Source of the DNA: Nordella sp. HKS 07
Lineage (GTDB): Bacteria; Pseudomonadota; Alphaproteobacteria; Rhizobiales; Aestuariivirgaceae
DNA: 64,000 nt
NCBI RefSeq assembly: GCF_011046735.1
Contig: NZ_CP049258.1
Coordinates: 6,032,001-6,096,000 of the forward strand
Direction of reading: 5' to 3'
Shown: positions 56,602 to 64,000 of the stretch, piece after piece
How positions within the stretch are numbered: position 1 is the first letter of the stretch
Layout of the letters: every line of letters begins with the position of its first letter
The notes under the pieces: generated by a model
The model's database searches: none
What the model was told of the DNA's origin: nothing
Seen by the model: the letters and a program-made list of their open reading frames with translations, nothing else
Position numbers and translations under genes: made by a program

Positions 56602-57957
56602 ATGTCACTGATCAGCCACATCAAGTCAATTGGCCTGACCGTTGCCACGATCACGATCTTCATGGCCCAGGATCCCGCCATCCCATGGGCGCAGGAGTTT
56701 GGACCGACGCCGGCCGCGGCCCAGGCCAGCGAGTCGCAGGCCCTCTCAGCCGACCAGCTTGAAACCCTCGTCGCGCGCATTGCGCTTTACCCGGATGATC
56801 TGGTGGCGCTTGTCATGGCCTCCTCCCTTTACCCCCTACAGCTCGTTCAGGCCAATCGCTACCTCTCCGACGTCAAGACCAAGCCGGACCTCAAACCGGA
56901 CCCGGATTGGGACGGCAGCGTTATCGCGCTGCTCAACTACCCGGACATCATCAAGATGATGAATGACGATCTCAAATGGACCGAGCAGCTGGGCGACGCG
57001 GTGGTCAGCCAGCAGAAAGACCTTCTGGTGGCCGTCCAGGAACTGCGCGACCGGGCCGTGGCGAGCGGCGTCCTGAAGTCAGACAGCAAGGTTACCATTC
57101 AGGAGCAGAATGACAATGTGATCATCACACCGGCGAAGAAGGAAGCGACGTATGTGCCGCAATATGACCCGGCCATTCTAAGCCCGACTTATGTTTATGA
57201 GGAAGGCGCTCCCCCGCCCGTCTATTATGGCGACCCCTACCCCTCCTACTATTATCCCTACGCGCCCTATTGGCCTGGATTTTTCACCGGCATGTTCTGG
57301 GGCGCGGCGATCGACTGGGACGACTGGCATTCCTGGGGCGGCGATGTCGACATCGATATCGACATCAACAATATGCGCGACCGCGTCGAGCACTGGGACA
57401 GGAACAACCTCAACAACATCAACTGGGACAGAAACAAGTTCAACTTCGACCGGGACACGATCAACAATCGCCTGAGGGAAAACAATCGCGATCGGCTCGA
57501 TCGCAAGGGTGACCGCGGCAATCGTGTTCAAAATTTGCCCGCCGGCGGCAACAGGATCTCGGGCAACGATGTAAGACGTGATGTGCAGCAGGGCTTGAAG
57601 AAGCAGGCTCAGCAAAGACCTGCAAATGCGGGAAACCGCAAGCCGGGGCAAGGTGCCAATCGTCCTTCCACCAGGCCCAGCCAGGGTGCGAAGGCTGCGC
57701 AGAGAAACAAGGGCGGCGGCGCCGGCAACCGGGCCGCGCAGCGCCCCGCCTCCAAGGTCGACAGGCGTCCCAAGCAGATGTCCGGTCTGGGTGACTATGA
57801 CCGGGGACGCGCGACCAAGCAGTATTCCAAGCGGGGGCAAGCCAGTCGTGGCGGCAGAGGAGGCTATGGCGGCGGCCAGAAGATAAGGCGACCCAGCGGT
57901 GGGCGCGGCAGAGGCGGTGGCGGCCGAGGCGGTGGCGGCCGTGGCGGACGCCGCTGA
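56602..57957 (+). CDS. DUF3300 exported protein with Gly/Arg-rich tail
   Basis: A 451-residue protein. A signal-like N-terminus precedes the DUF3300 domain (about 45-220: LVARIALYPDDLVALVMASS, PLQLVQANRYL, QYDPAILSPTYVY). A Tyr/Pro-rich stretch (PPPVYYGDPYPSYYYPYAPY), a D-I-D-I-D-I-N segment, and Asn/Asp/Arg-rich repeats follow, then an RG/GGR-rich tail (about 415-451). The role is unknown. It is followed after 40 nt by a DUF2950 gene, its usual partner. Confidence 0.88.
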   Translation: MSLISHIKSIGLTVATITIFMAQDPAIPWAQEFGPTPAAAQASESQALSADQLETLVARIALYPDDLVALVMASSLYPLQLVQANRYLSDVKTKPDLKPDPDWDGSVIALLNYPDIIKMMNDDLKWTEQLGDAVVSQQKDLLVAVQELRDRAVASGVLKSDSKVTIQEQNDNVIITPAKKEATYVPQYDPAILSPTYVYEEGAPPPVYYGDPYPSYYYPYAPYWPGFFTGMFWGAAIDWDDWHSWGGDVDIDIDINNMRDRVEHWDRNNLNNINWDRNKFNFDRDTINNRLRENNRDRLDRKGDRGNRVQNLPAGGNRISGNDVRRDVQQGLKKQAQQRPANAGNRKPGQGANRPSTRPSQGAKAAQRNKGGGAGNRAAQRPASKVDRRPKQMSGLGDYDRGRATKQYSKRGQASRGGRGGYGGGQKIRRPSGGRGRGGGGRGGGGRGGRR

Positions 57958-57997
57958 GCCTCACGTCCTGATACATACTGCTTCTGGGAGACTGACC

Positions 57998-58930
57998 ATG
58001 TATCGCAAGACACTCATCTTACTCTTCGTGGCAGCGTTGCTCTGCGGAACCGCCGGCATTCCCCTCGCCAACGCCGCGCCATCGCTCGACAGGTTCTTCG
58101 GCGCCCAACCGCAGACCTTCACGGAACCTTCCGCGGCCATTGACGCATTTAAGGCAAAGATGATCGCGAAGGACGTGCCTGGTCTGGCACAGATCATCGG
58201 CCTCAATGCGGAAGCGATCGCCAAGACCGAAGATTTCGACAAACGATTGACGGAGTTGCAGATGGCCACAAAGGAAAAGGTCGAAGTCAAGGAGACGAAA
58301 CCGGATCGTCGCGAAATTCTGCTGGGCAACCTGTTGTGGCCCTTTCCCTTCCCGCTGGTGAAGGGCGAGAAGGGCTGGCAGTTCAACACCGAGGAAGGCC
58401 TTGAGGAAATACTGGCCCGCCGCATTGGCGAAAACGAGCTCGAAACGATCGAGACTTCCCGAAACTACTTATTGGCGCAACAAGATTACGCGAGCGAGGA
58501 TCGTGACGACGACAATGTGCTCGAATTCGCGCAGAAACTCATGAGCACCGCAGGAACTCATGATGGGCTTTTTTGGCCCGCTGATGACGACGGAGAAAGC
58601 CCCGCCGGTCCCTTTGTGGTCGAGGCGAAAATCGGGCAAACCGGCGCTCCCCCTGATCAGGGCTATTTCGGATATCGCTTCCGCATTCTCAGGGGACAGG
58701 GCGATAACGTTGCCGGCGGCCGATATGACTATGTGATCAATGGCAACATGATTGCGGGTTATGCGCTGATTGCCTGGCCGGCGCGATATGGCGAAACGGG
58801 TATCAAGACGTTTCTCATCAGCCATCACGGTGGGGTTTATGAGAAGGACCTGGGCCCCGGCACTGCGACGATCGTCGAGAAGATCAGGCGCTTCAATCCC
58901 GACAAGACCTGGAACGAGGTTCCAGATTAG
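57998..58930 (+). CDS. DUF2950 exported protein
   Basis: A 310-residue protein with a signal peptide (about 1-28). The mature part contains FTEPSAAIDAFKAKMIAKDV, LLGNLLWPFPFPLVKGEKGW and YFGYRFRILRGQG, and ends in ISHHGGVYEKDLGPGT, diagnostic of DUF2950. It should be periplasmic. Function unknown. ATG 57998 is the start with the signal; it forms an operon with the DUF3300 gene. This pair is found together in varied proteobacteria. Confidence 0.9.
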   Translation: MYRKTLILLFVAALLCGTAGIPLANAAPSLDRFFGAQPQTFTEPSAAIDAFKAKMIAKDVPGLAQIIGLNAEAIAKTEDFDKRLTELQMATKEKVEVKETKPDRREILLGNLLWPFPFPLVKGEKGWQFNTEEGLEEILARRIGENELETIETSRNYLLAQQDYASEDRDDDNVLEFAQKLMSTAGTHDGLFWPADDDGESPAGPFVVEAKIGQTGAPPDQGYFGYRFRILRGQGDNVAGGRYDYVINGNMIAGYALIAWPARYGETGIKTFLISHHGGVYEKDLGPGTATIVEKIRRFNPDKTWNEVPD

Positions 58931-59182
58931 AACATCGCCACAAGCGGCGGAAGTTGCCAAACGGGAACGCGGGCGGCGTTGGTCGTGACGGTGCGCGCGA
59001 TCGCAACAGTCTCAGGTTGAAACACCCTCTCTCCATTCCCGCCATGAAATCCGATGGAGAAACTGCCTTTTGTGACCTTTTTGCCACAGCAGGCCGTATT
59101 CTTGAAATCACTGAGAGTAATTATTGATCTGGAGGCTTATCCCGTTTCTTATACCTGTGGTTGCACATCATGGGGAAGCAAC

Positions 59183-59947
59183 ATGCTGAGCAAGATACTT
59201 TTGGCGGGCACCGTTTCAGCGCTGATGGTGAGCGGGGCACAGGCTGCGGATATCGTCGAACCTCTGTATGACTGGACCGGCCCTTATATTGGGCTGCAAG
59301 GCGGATATGGATGGGGCCAGAACGATGTAAAGTACGATAACCAGCTCCAAGCGGTCGCGACGGCGAGTTCAGGTATCTTCGATACAAGCAGCGACGACGT
59401 GGTCATCGAACCCAACCGGGACGGCAAGATCGGCATCGACGGCTGGCTCGGCGGTGCCCATGCCGGATACAACTGGCAGGTCGATAGCTTTGTGCTCGGC
59501 GCGGAAGGCGACATCGAGTTTTCGGATCTTTCGGGTGACACGAACATCTTGTTCTCACCCACGAGTGAGCTTGGCCAGATCAAGCAGGATATCGATTGGC
59601 TGGGATCCCTGAGATTGCGTCTAGGCTATGCGATGGATCGTGCCCTGATCTATGTGACGGGCGGCGCGGCTGTCGGTGGCGTGGACATGAAGATCAGGAT
59701 CGACCCCGCAGTGGGCGGCGGTGGCGATGCGGACGACACTGAAACGCGCTGGGGCTGGACGCTCGGCGGCGGATTCGAATATGCCTTCACCGACGAGGTG
59801 AGCGCCAATATCGAATACCGCTATACCGATCTTGGCGACACCCAGATCTTCCTGGACAACAACGACGCCGTGGGCGACATCAAATTTGACAATGCCTTCC
59901 ACGCCGTGCGCGTCGGCTTGAGCTGGCACTTCGGCAGCGATTTGTGA
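59183..59947 (+). CDS. Outer-membrane beta-barrel protein (Omp25/opacity type)
   Basis: A 254-residue porin-like protein with a signal peptide cleaved at GAQA-ADI. The mature start, YDWTGPYIGLQGGYGWGQND, is typical of the Rhizobiales Omp25/Omp31 family. An eight-stranded barrel is expected, with GGAHAGYNWQVDSFVLGAEGD, LGSLRLRLGYAMDRALIYVTGG, and a C-terminal strand ending WHFGSDL. The start has GGGGAAG upstream. It stands alone, 252 bp after the DUF2950 gene. Confidence 0.93.
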   Translation: MLSKILLAGTVSALMVSGAQAADIVEPLYDWTGPYIGLQGGYGWGQNDVKYDNQLQAVATASSGIFDTSSDDVVIEPNRDGKIGIDGWLGGAHAGYNWQVDSFVLGAEGDIEFSDLSGDTNILFSPTSELGQIKQDIDWLGSLRLRLGYAMDRALIYVTGGAAVGGVDMKIRIDPAVGGGGDADDTETRWGWTLGGGFEYAFTDEVSANIEYRYTDLGDTQIFLDNNDAVGDIKFDNAFHAVRVGLSWHFGSDL

Positions 59948-59997
59948 ATTTCGAAAGGTTTTCGGGGCGAACACGACTTCCCGGGGAACGATGCCCC

Positions 59998-60294
59998 CTA
60001 TCGCTTCTTCCGAGCGGGCGATTTCACATAGTCATAGCCCTGAGCCTTCAGGCACCGGTTGACGAAGATCCACCGATCCATAGCGTTGGTCATGCCATAG
60101 CCGATCAAGGCGCTGGCGATGGAGCCGCGCGATCCAACGGCCACGAGCGCTGAGTCGATTCCGATCGCGGCGGCCTCACAACGCAGCTGTGCTATTTTGG
60201 CGGCTGAGGGCGCTCTGGTCCTGCGCCACTCCCCAGCGCTCGCAGTCGCGATGGGCACCAGGGTAGCGCGGATGGCTTTAACTAGATTTTTCAT
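59998..60294 (-). CDS. Small glycine-zipper-like protein
   Basis: A 98-residue protein. The middle GSRGSIASALIGYGMTNAM has spaced small residues, as in glycine-zipper segments, and the end FVNRCLKAQGYDYVKSP matches the C-terminus of many small exported proteins with a final C..a.GY motif. The N-terminus is weakly hydrophobic (LVPIATASAG), so it may be a short signal. A GGTGAG site precedes the ATG. Function unknown. Confidence 0.55.
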   Translation of the reverse strand: MKNLVKAIRATLVPIATASAGEWRRTRAPSAAKIAQLRCEAAAIGIDSALVAVGSRGSIASALIGYGMTNAMDRWIFVNRCLKAQGYDYVKSPARKKR

Positions 60295-60501
60295 GACGGT
60301 TATCTCACCGAACCACGTGCCGTTCAGGTAAGGTGCCGAACCACGACCAACTTGGGTCTGGCTGCCAATTACTTGCGATTTGACGCCAAAAAGCGAAGCA
60401 CTTCGTTGCTATGCTTGATCCCTGAGGCCCGTGCCGGTCGCAAGGTCGCGCTGGAAGTCCTGTCATCAACAGCGTTGGCGGCCAGGCAGTGTCGCATCTT
60501 C

Positions 60502-60762
60502 TCAATCTTGTTCACTGCCGCAGCTTCGCGGTTCTTCGATCCGGCTCGGACCAGAACCCCTTTCGGCGTATAGCATGGCGAACTGAGCAAGGAGCTTGTT
60601 GTAAGCAACTCCCGCAATCGGCAAATGGAGTTCTGATCCGTCCTCCAGGATAAAACGGATTTGAGTTGTTCGTCGGCCTGCGGGAAGGGCTATGCCCAAA
60701 TAACTTACAACAGCAGGCATCACGAACGGACCGTCGCCAGTTAGCTGAACACGCGTTGCCAT
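60502..60762 (-). CDS. Hypothetical small protein
   Basis: An 86-residue frame starting at ATG 60762 with GGGAAA upstream. The first 60 residues have natural composition and beta-strand pattern (VQLTGDGPFVMPAVVSYLG, TTQIRFILEDGSELHLPIAG). The last part is low quality, and a second frame at 60369-60617 continues with better composition, so a frameshift may have cut an older, longer gene. No family recognised. Confidence 0.4.
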   Translation of the reverse strand: MATRVQLTGDGPFVMPAVVSYLGIALPAGRRTTQIRFILEDGSELHLPIAGVAYNKLLAQFAMLYAERGSGPSRIEEPRSCGSEQD

Positions 60763-61011
60763 CGCTGTTTCCCACTGAGCGCGGGCCGCATTCAACCAGC
60801 AAGCCAGCAGCGCGGCAATATATCTTTCGATCGAGGTTTCAGCCCGGCAAGCCGGCAGACCGTATCAAAGGACAACCGACGCCACGGATCAGGACCCTGG
60901 GGGAGGCTGAAGGACATCTCCAACAAAGCGGCCGTACGGAAGACGGCCATCTCCTGTTTCATTCCCGCATTTATCCGCGCAGATATACAAGCGGTCCAGT
61001 GACTGCTTCCG

Positions 61012-61221
61012 CTAACTCTTCTTTCTGGAGGCCTTCTTGGGAGCAACCTTCTTGCCCTCGCGACGCGCTTCCGACAGGCCGATGGTGATGGCTTGCTTTC
61101 TGCTCGTTACTGTCGTGCCGCTTCGGCCACTCTTGAGCGTGCCCTTCTTGCGCTTGTGCATCGCCCTCTCCACGTCCTTGGAGGCGCTCTTCGAAGTCTT
61201 GCGTGCCCGAGCACTCCGCAT
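61012..61221 (-). CDS. DUF6496-like small basic protein
   Basis: A 69-residue, Lys/Arg-rich protein. VERAMHKRKKGTLKSGRSG, then TSRKQAITIGLSEARREGKKVAPKK, is the DUF6496 pattern, a small family found in many bacteria, often in mobile regions. It might bind nucleic acid; nothing is established. It is a single gene. Confidence 0.8.
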   Translation of the reverse strand: MRSARARKTSKSASKDVERAMHKRKKGTLKSGRSGTTVTSRKQAITIGLSEARREGKKVAPKKASRKKS

Positions 61222-62791
61222 TGATCCAGCTCAGCCCAGGTCGCCTAAATCGTCGCTTTAGAAAATGTCACTTGCCTCGCCAGCGTCGAAGATTTCAATT
61301 CAGACGGCTCACGTGCCCTCCTCTCGACTCAGCGGCTCGTGGCCGTGGAGGGCTCCGAACCGGTTCGGGGTCCTCTGCGCGCGGCAAATCCTCCCGGACA
61401 CGGAAACCACTCGATGGCGATCCCGGCATTGTTTGCGGCCTAGGCCGCCGCCGTCACCGTGCTGTTCGGCTTCATGTCCTTTCTACGGTGGCGCGCGGCC
61501 CCTCGGCTCTTTTTCGCATCCGGACAACCTGCCCACCTTGCGCAGTTTACGTGGCGACACGTACCAGCGGACTTGTTGCTGGCCGACTTTGCCAATTGGC
61601 TTCGCCGGACCTTTTGCTGCGAATTTCCGGCAACTTCTTCTCTCCTGCTGCGGAGCTTTCCTGGGCCAGACGAAAAATGGCTGCGCCCTGTCCGGGCGGG
61701 GTGGTCTTTGCAGTTCCGCCATACCCCCATGACCGTCGGCGTAAGGCATCGATGTGAACTCCGGGATCACTCAATTCCTGGTTTGTATTCTCGGGGCGTT
61801 GATGTGTCCTGGTCTGTACATTCGCCGGCCCTGATGGAGTCTCGGGCGATTGACTCGCAGCTTCATCGCCGGATGCCGTGCTGGTTTGTGCGGCATTCTC
61901 GAGGAGATTACCCTCATCCTTCTCGTTCCAGACGCGCAGCAAAGCTTGCAGGATTTCGTGGATTATTCGGAGGCCGAGAACCATTCGGTTGATCCTTTTA
62001 TCGGTGTTCGGATGGAGACCAAAGCCTTGTCCGGTCAGACTCACGAGTTGAAGTCCGAACGCAACCCCTCAACTTGATATTTCCCAATCCTGCCGTCTGG
62101 CCCACGATGTCAAGCGCCCGTCGCCGCGTCGGCAAGGTGATACCGACATGAAGGTGAAGATGCGCAACACCGCTGGCTGTGGGTCATCGTCGGAAGCGAC
62201 CGCAAGGTCATGGTGTTCGAGCGCGACGTCGTGTGGATCACCTTCCCGGCCATCGCGGCACCGAGAAATCGCTGCACGATTCATGGCTAGCAGAGATGGG
62301 ACATAGTGTAATCCAGTCCTGAGGCCGCTTATGCAAAAAAGTTAGGCCACCGCGTGCAGTGGCGCCTCCTTGCCGGTTAAGCGGTCATCGCCGCCGCGGC
62401 CGGCACTTGCCGGCCCAAAGTTGAAGACTTCGGCCACAAGGATTCTCCTCCCAGATGTCAATTTGGGGCGAATCCTTTTTCGGCCAAGTGATTCCACTCC
62501 GCCGGGATGCGCGCTAAATCGCAGCTGCAACACCGCGTCGATTTGAACAATTGTCAAAGAACTACTGGTCCGCCGGAAAAAGTCCGGTTTCACCTCCACA
62601 GACACAGCGCCCCGATCGGCCATCTCATTGACCCGCAGGGTACGCCCCCCGTTTGGGAATTTCTGTTGCGGACGCACACTTGAAACGTCCATCAGGAAAG
62701 CGCTTGAGCGGCAGGCATTTGTCGGTTACCAGTTCCACCGTCCAGGAAAGGCAAAAGCCTCATCAAGTTCAAAGGAAAACATTCGGATCCT
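61222..62791. other. 1.57-kb gene-poor stretch
   Basis: No reading frame here has a family signature I recognise. Two minus-strand frames have semi-natural composition: 61547-62044 (165 residues, GTG start, no ribosome site) and 62342-62692, listed separately. GC content and codon pattern are uneven, in line with decayed genes. No terminal inverted repeats or transposase motif were seen. Confidence 0.4.
62342..62692 (-). CDS. Hypothetical protein, low support
   Basis: A 116-residue frame from ATG 62692, with segments such as VSVEVKPDFFRRTSSSLTIV and DAVLQLRFSAHPGGVESL that look protein-like. There is no ribosome site, no recognised domain and no neighbour that supports it. It may be a remnant or a chance frame. 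Confidence 0.25.
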   Translation of the reverse strand: MDVSSVRPQQKFPNGGRTLRVNEMADRGAVSVEVKPDFFRRTSSSLTIVQIDAVLQLRFSAHPGGVESLGRKRIRPKLTSGRRILVAEVFNFGPASAGRGGDDRLTGKEAPLHAVA

Positions 62792-63868
62792 ATGAGCCAT
62801 CCACGTTGTGATCCTCTGCCATCGGTTGAAGGCGAAAACTCTATACCGACACCGCCTACGTCACTTGTTACGGTCGCAATCACTGCATATGAGCGCGCCG
62901 ACCTGTTTCACTTGTGTTTGGCCTCAGTTTGCCGGCAATCATACCGCAACCTGGAGATCTACGTTTTCGACAATTCCAATACGGATGCCGTGCAGAATTG
63001 CGTCACGGAGATAGCTGATGATCGAATAGTATATACACGCAATACGTCCAATATTCGTGACCTCATCATCATAAACCATCAGAAAGCATGGATACAGCGT
63101 GCCGGGGTCTACCATATCGTTCTGTCGAGCGACTGCGGCCTGAACGAGAGGGCCATCGAGCTCATGGTTGCCGTCTTGCGCTCTGATGCGTCTCTATGCG
63201 CCGTGGCGGCCGACGCATGCATGGTCGATGTTGCCAGTGGGAAGCGCAGCCCACAGAAGATTAAATTTCCCGAGTACGTTTCCGAAAGCGTGCCAAACTC
63301 CCATGACCGCCTTGACGCGTATCGGATGTTACGGGATGCATTCTTCACATTGCCCGACATCGGAGTATCATATCATACGCTTATGGTCTCCGATCTGCTG
63401 ACCTATGCCAATCTTGAGCACGTATATAATAGCGAATCCAGCGAGCATCAAACCGGCCTTGAGGTTCTGATGCAGAAGCCGGCATTCGGCATGATTCGCC
63501 AGCAGCTCATCGAAGACTTCCCTCATGACAATCATTATGACACTGAACACCTTCGCAGGTATCGTCATTTCACCCAAGCAGCGACCCGTCAACAGTTTCT
63601 CGAGAAGAACAATCAGGCGCTGATTTCTCTCGGGATCAATGTGCTCCCCCTGCAGCTTGGGCTGATAAAGCTCTTTGCGAGATGCGCGTACCGATATCCC
63701 CAGGAGCAGTTCTTCGCCTCCATCTGCCGCGTTGTTCAACTCGCCTTTCCTCTCCTGTTCGCCGCCTGCCTTGTCCCCCTATTTGCGCCCCTGGCAGGAT
63801 ACCGCATTCTCAACAAATCTCGTATTCGCTGGCGCAAGCGCAGGAGGTTGGAGGCGGCTTCCAAATAA
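62792..63868 (+). CDS. Family 2 glycosyltransferase
   Basis: A 358-residue GT2 protein. The GT-A start SLVTVAITAYERADLFHLCL and SVCRQSYRNLEIYVFDNSN are typical, with the metal-binding DxD replaced by SSDCGLNERAIE. A C-terminal hydrophobic segment (about 315-340: VVQLAFPLLFAACLVPLFAP) followed by a Lys/Arg-rich end suggests membrane anchoring. It probably adds a sugar to a lipid-linked surface polysaccharide. Its base composition is AT-richer than the core genes, hinting at transfer. The next gene belongs to the same theme. Confidence 0.9.
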   Translation: MSHPRCDPLPSVEGENSIPTPPTSLVTVAITAYERADLFHLCLASVCRQSYRNLEIYVFDNSNTDAVQNCVTEIADDRIVYTRNTSNIRDLIIINHQKAWIQRAGVYHIVLSSDCGLNERAIELMVAVLRSDASLCAVAADACMVDVASGKRSPQKIKFPEYVSESVPNSHDRLDAYRMLRDAFFTLPDIGVSYHTLMVSDLLTYANLEHVYNSESSEHQTGLEVLMQKPAFGMIRQQLIEDFPHDNHYDTEHLRRYRHFTQAATRQQFLEKNNQALISLGINVLPLQLGLIKLFARCAYRYPQEQFFASICRVVQLAFPLLFAACLVPLFAPLAGYRILNKSRIRWRKRRRLEAASK

Positions 63869-63963
63869 TCCAGCCGATCTAGTGCAATGGCAGAGTTGAA
63901 ACACTGCCTTGCTACCGTTAAAAACCGCATTTATCGGAAACTTTGGGAACAATTCGGGCGACT

Positions 63964-64000
63964 ATGAAAGCTGTGATTCTTGCCGGCGGCCTGGGGACCC
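63964..64000 (+). CDS. Sugar-phosphate nucleotidyltransferase, 5' end only
   Basis: Only the first 12 codons are in the window: MKAVILAGGLGT, the nucleotide-binding start of glucose-1-phosphate cytidylyltransferase (RfbF-like) and related NTP-transferases. These make NDP-sugars for surface polysaccharides, in keeping with the GT2 gene before it. The exact sugar cannot be told from 12 residues. Confidence 0.75.
   Translation, partial: MKAVILAGGLGT

Noticed and set aside
60369-60617. 82-codon minus-strand frame overlapping the hypothetical gene at 60502-60762
   Set aside because: It may be the frameshifted continuation of that gene, but no family match or start supports calling it separately.
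62100-62290. Possible transposase-like remnant (reads HRWLWVIVGSDRKVMVFE in one frame)
   Set aside because: The string suggested a mobile-element protein, but I could not match it to any transposase family, and no inverted repeats flank it.

Overview
This window looks like chromosomal DNA of an alphaproteobacterium, most probably of the order Hyphomicrobiales (Rhizobiales). The support is GC-rich coding sequence (roughly 60-65% by eye), the divK-pleD operon next to a DUF3572 gene, hfq-hflX, an EipB (DUF1849) gene, clpS-clpA, a phasin gene with PhaR-type sites, and two copies of a palindromic intergenic repeat of a kind common in this order. I cannot name a genus from the sequence alone.

Layout. 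1-4170 (minus) is the 5' part of a very large sensor histidine kinase with seven tandem GAF domains. 4245-11041 holds panC (minus), divergent putA with a coupled flavin amine oxidase, then a VWA protein and a membrane J-protein resembling mitochondrial Tim14/Pam18. 11160-16202 holds a DacA-SPOR carboxypeptidase, a phasin and clpS-clpA. 16199-16845 is a VapBC module. 16932-22828 (minus) is a run of metabolic genes: 2-hydroxyacid dehydrogenase, RidA, GDPD, a FemAB/GNAT-like protein, HIT and a Tat-exported FAD enzyme. 22880-28153 holds eipB, dinB, a GST, DUF3572 and divK-pleD. 28514-30941 holds hfq-hflX and mazG. 31068-41632 is an accessory set of small enzymes and transporters: two EamA exporters, Lrp, a serine hydrolase, GNATs, a VOC-esterase fusion, a DUF1127-MFS fusion and a CadC-like regulator. 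41743-42659 is a RES-Xre toxin-antitoxin pair beside an 825-residue exported protein of unknown function.

45228-52241 (minus) is a housekeeping cluster typical of alphaproteobacteria: rlpA, a PBP5-type carboxypeptidase, tmk, holB, metG, tatD and a metallo-hydrolase. It links cell-wall maturation with DNA and protein synthesis genes. Sel1-repeat and DUF2147 exported proteins follow.

From a tRNA-Ser(UGA) gene at 54323-54412 onward the sequence changes character. A decayed serine-recombinase fragment lies 73 bp past the tRNA. It is followed by a Tat-exported dienelactone-hydrolase-like protein lacking its catalytic Cys and His, a DUF551 protein, a DUF3300-DUF2950 pair, an outer-membrane barrel, small stand-alone genes, about 1.5 kb with almost no coding signal, and then a GT2 glycosyltransferase and the start of a sugar-phosphate nucleotidyltransferase, which probably open a surface-polysaccharide locus. 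I read this end as a genomic island or an old integration hotspot.

I found no CRISPR array, rRNA operon, intact insertion sequence or prophage. The strongest candidates for something new are the DUF1127-MFS fusion, the Tim14-like J-protein with its VWA partner, the dead DLH-fold protein, the DUF3300/DUF2950 pair with a Gly/Arg tail, and the unknown 825-residue periplasmic protein.
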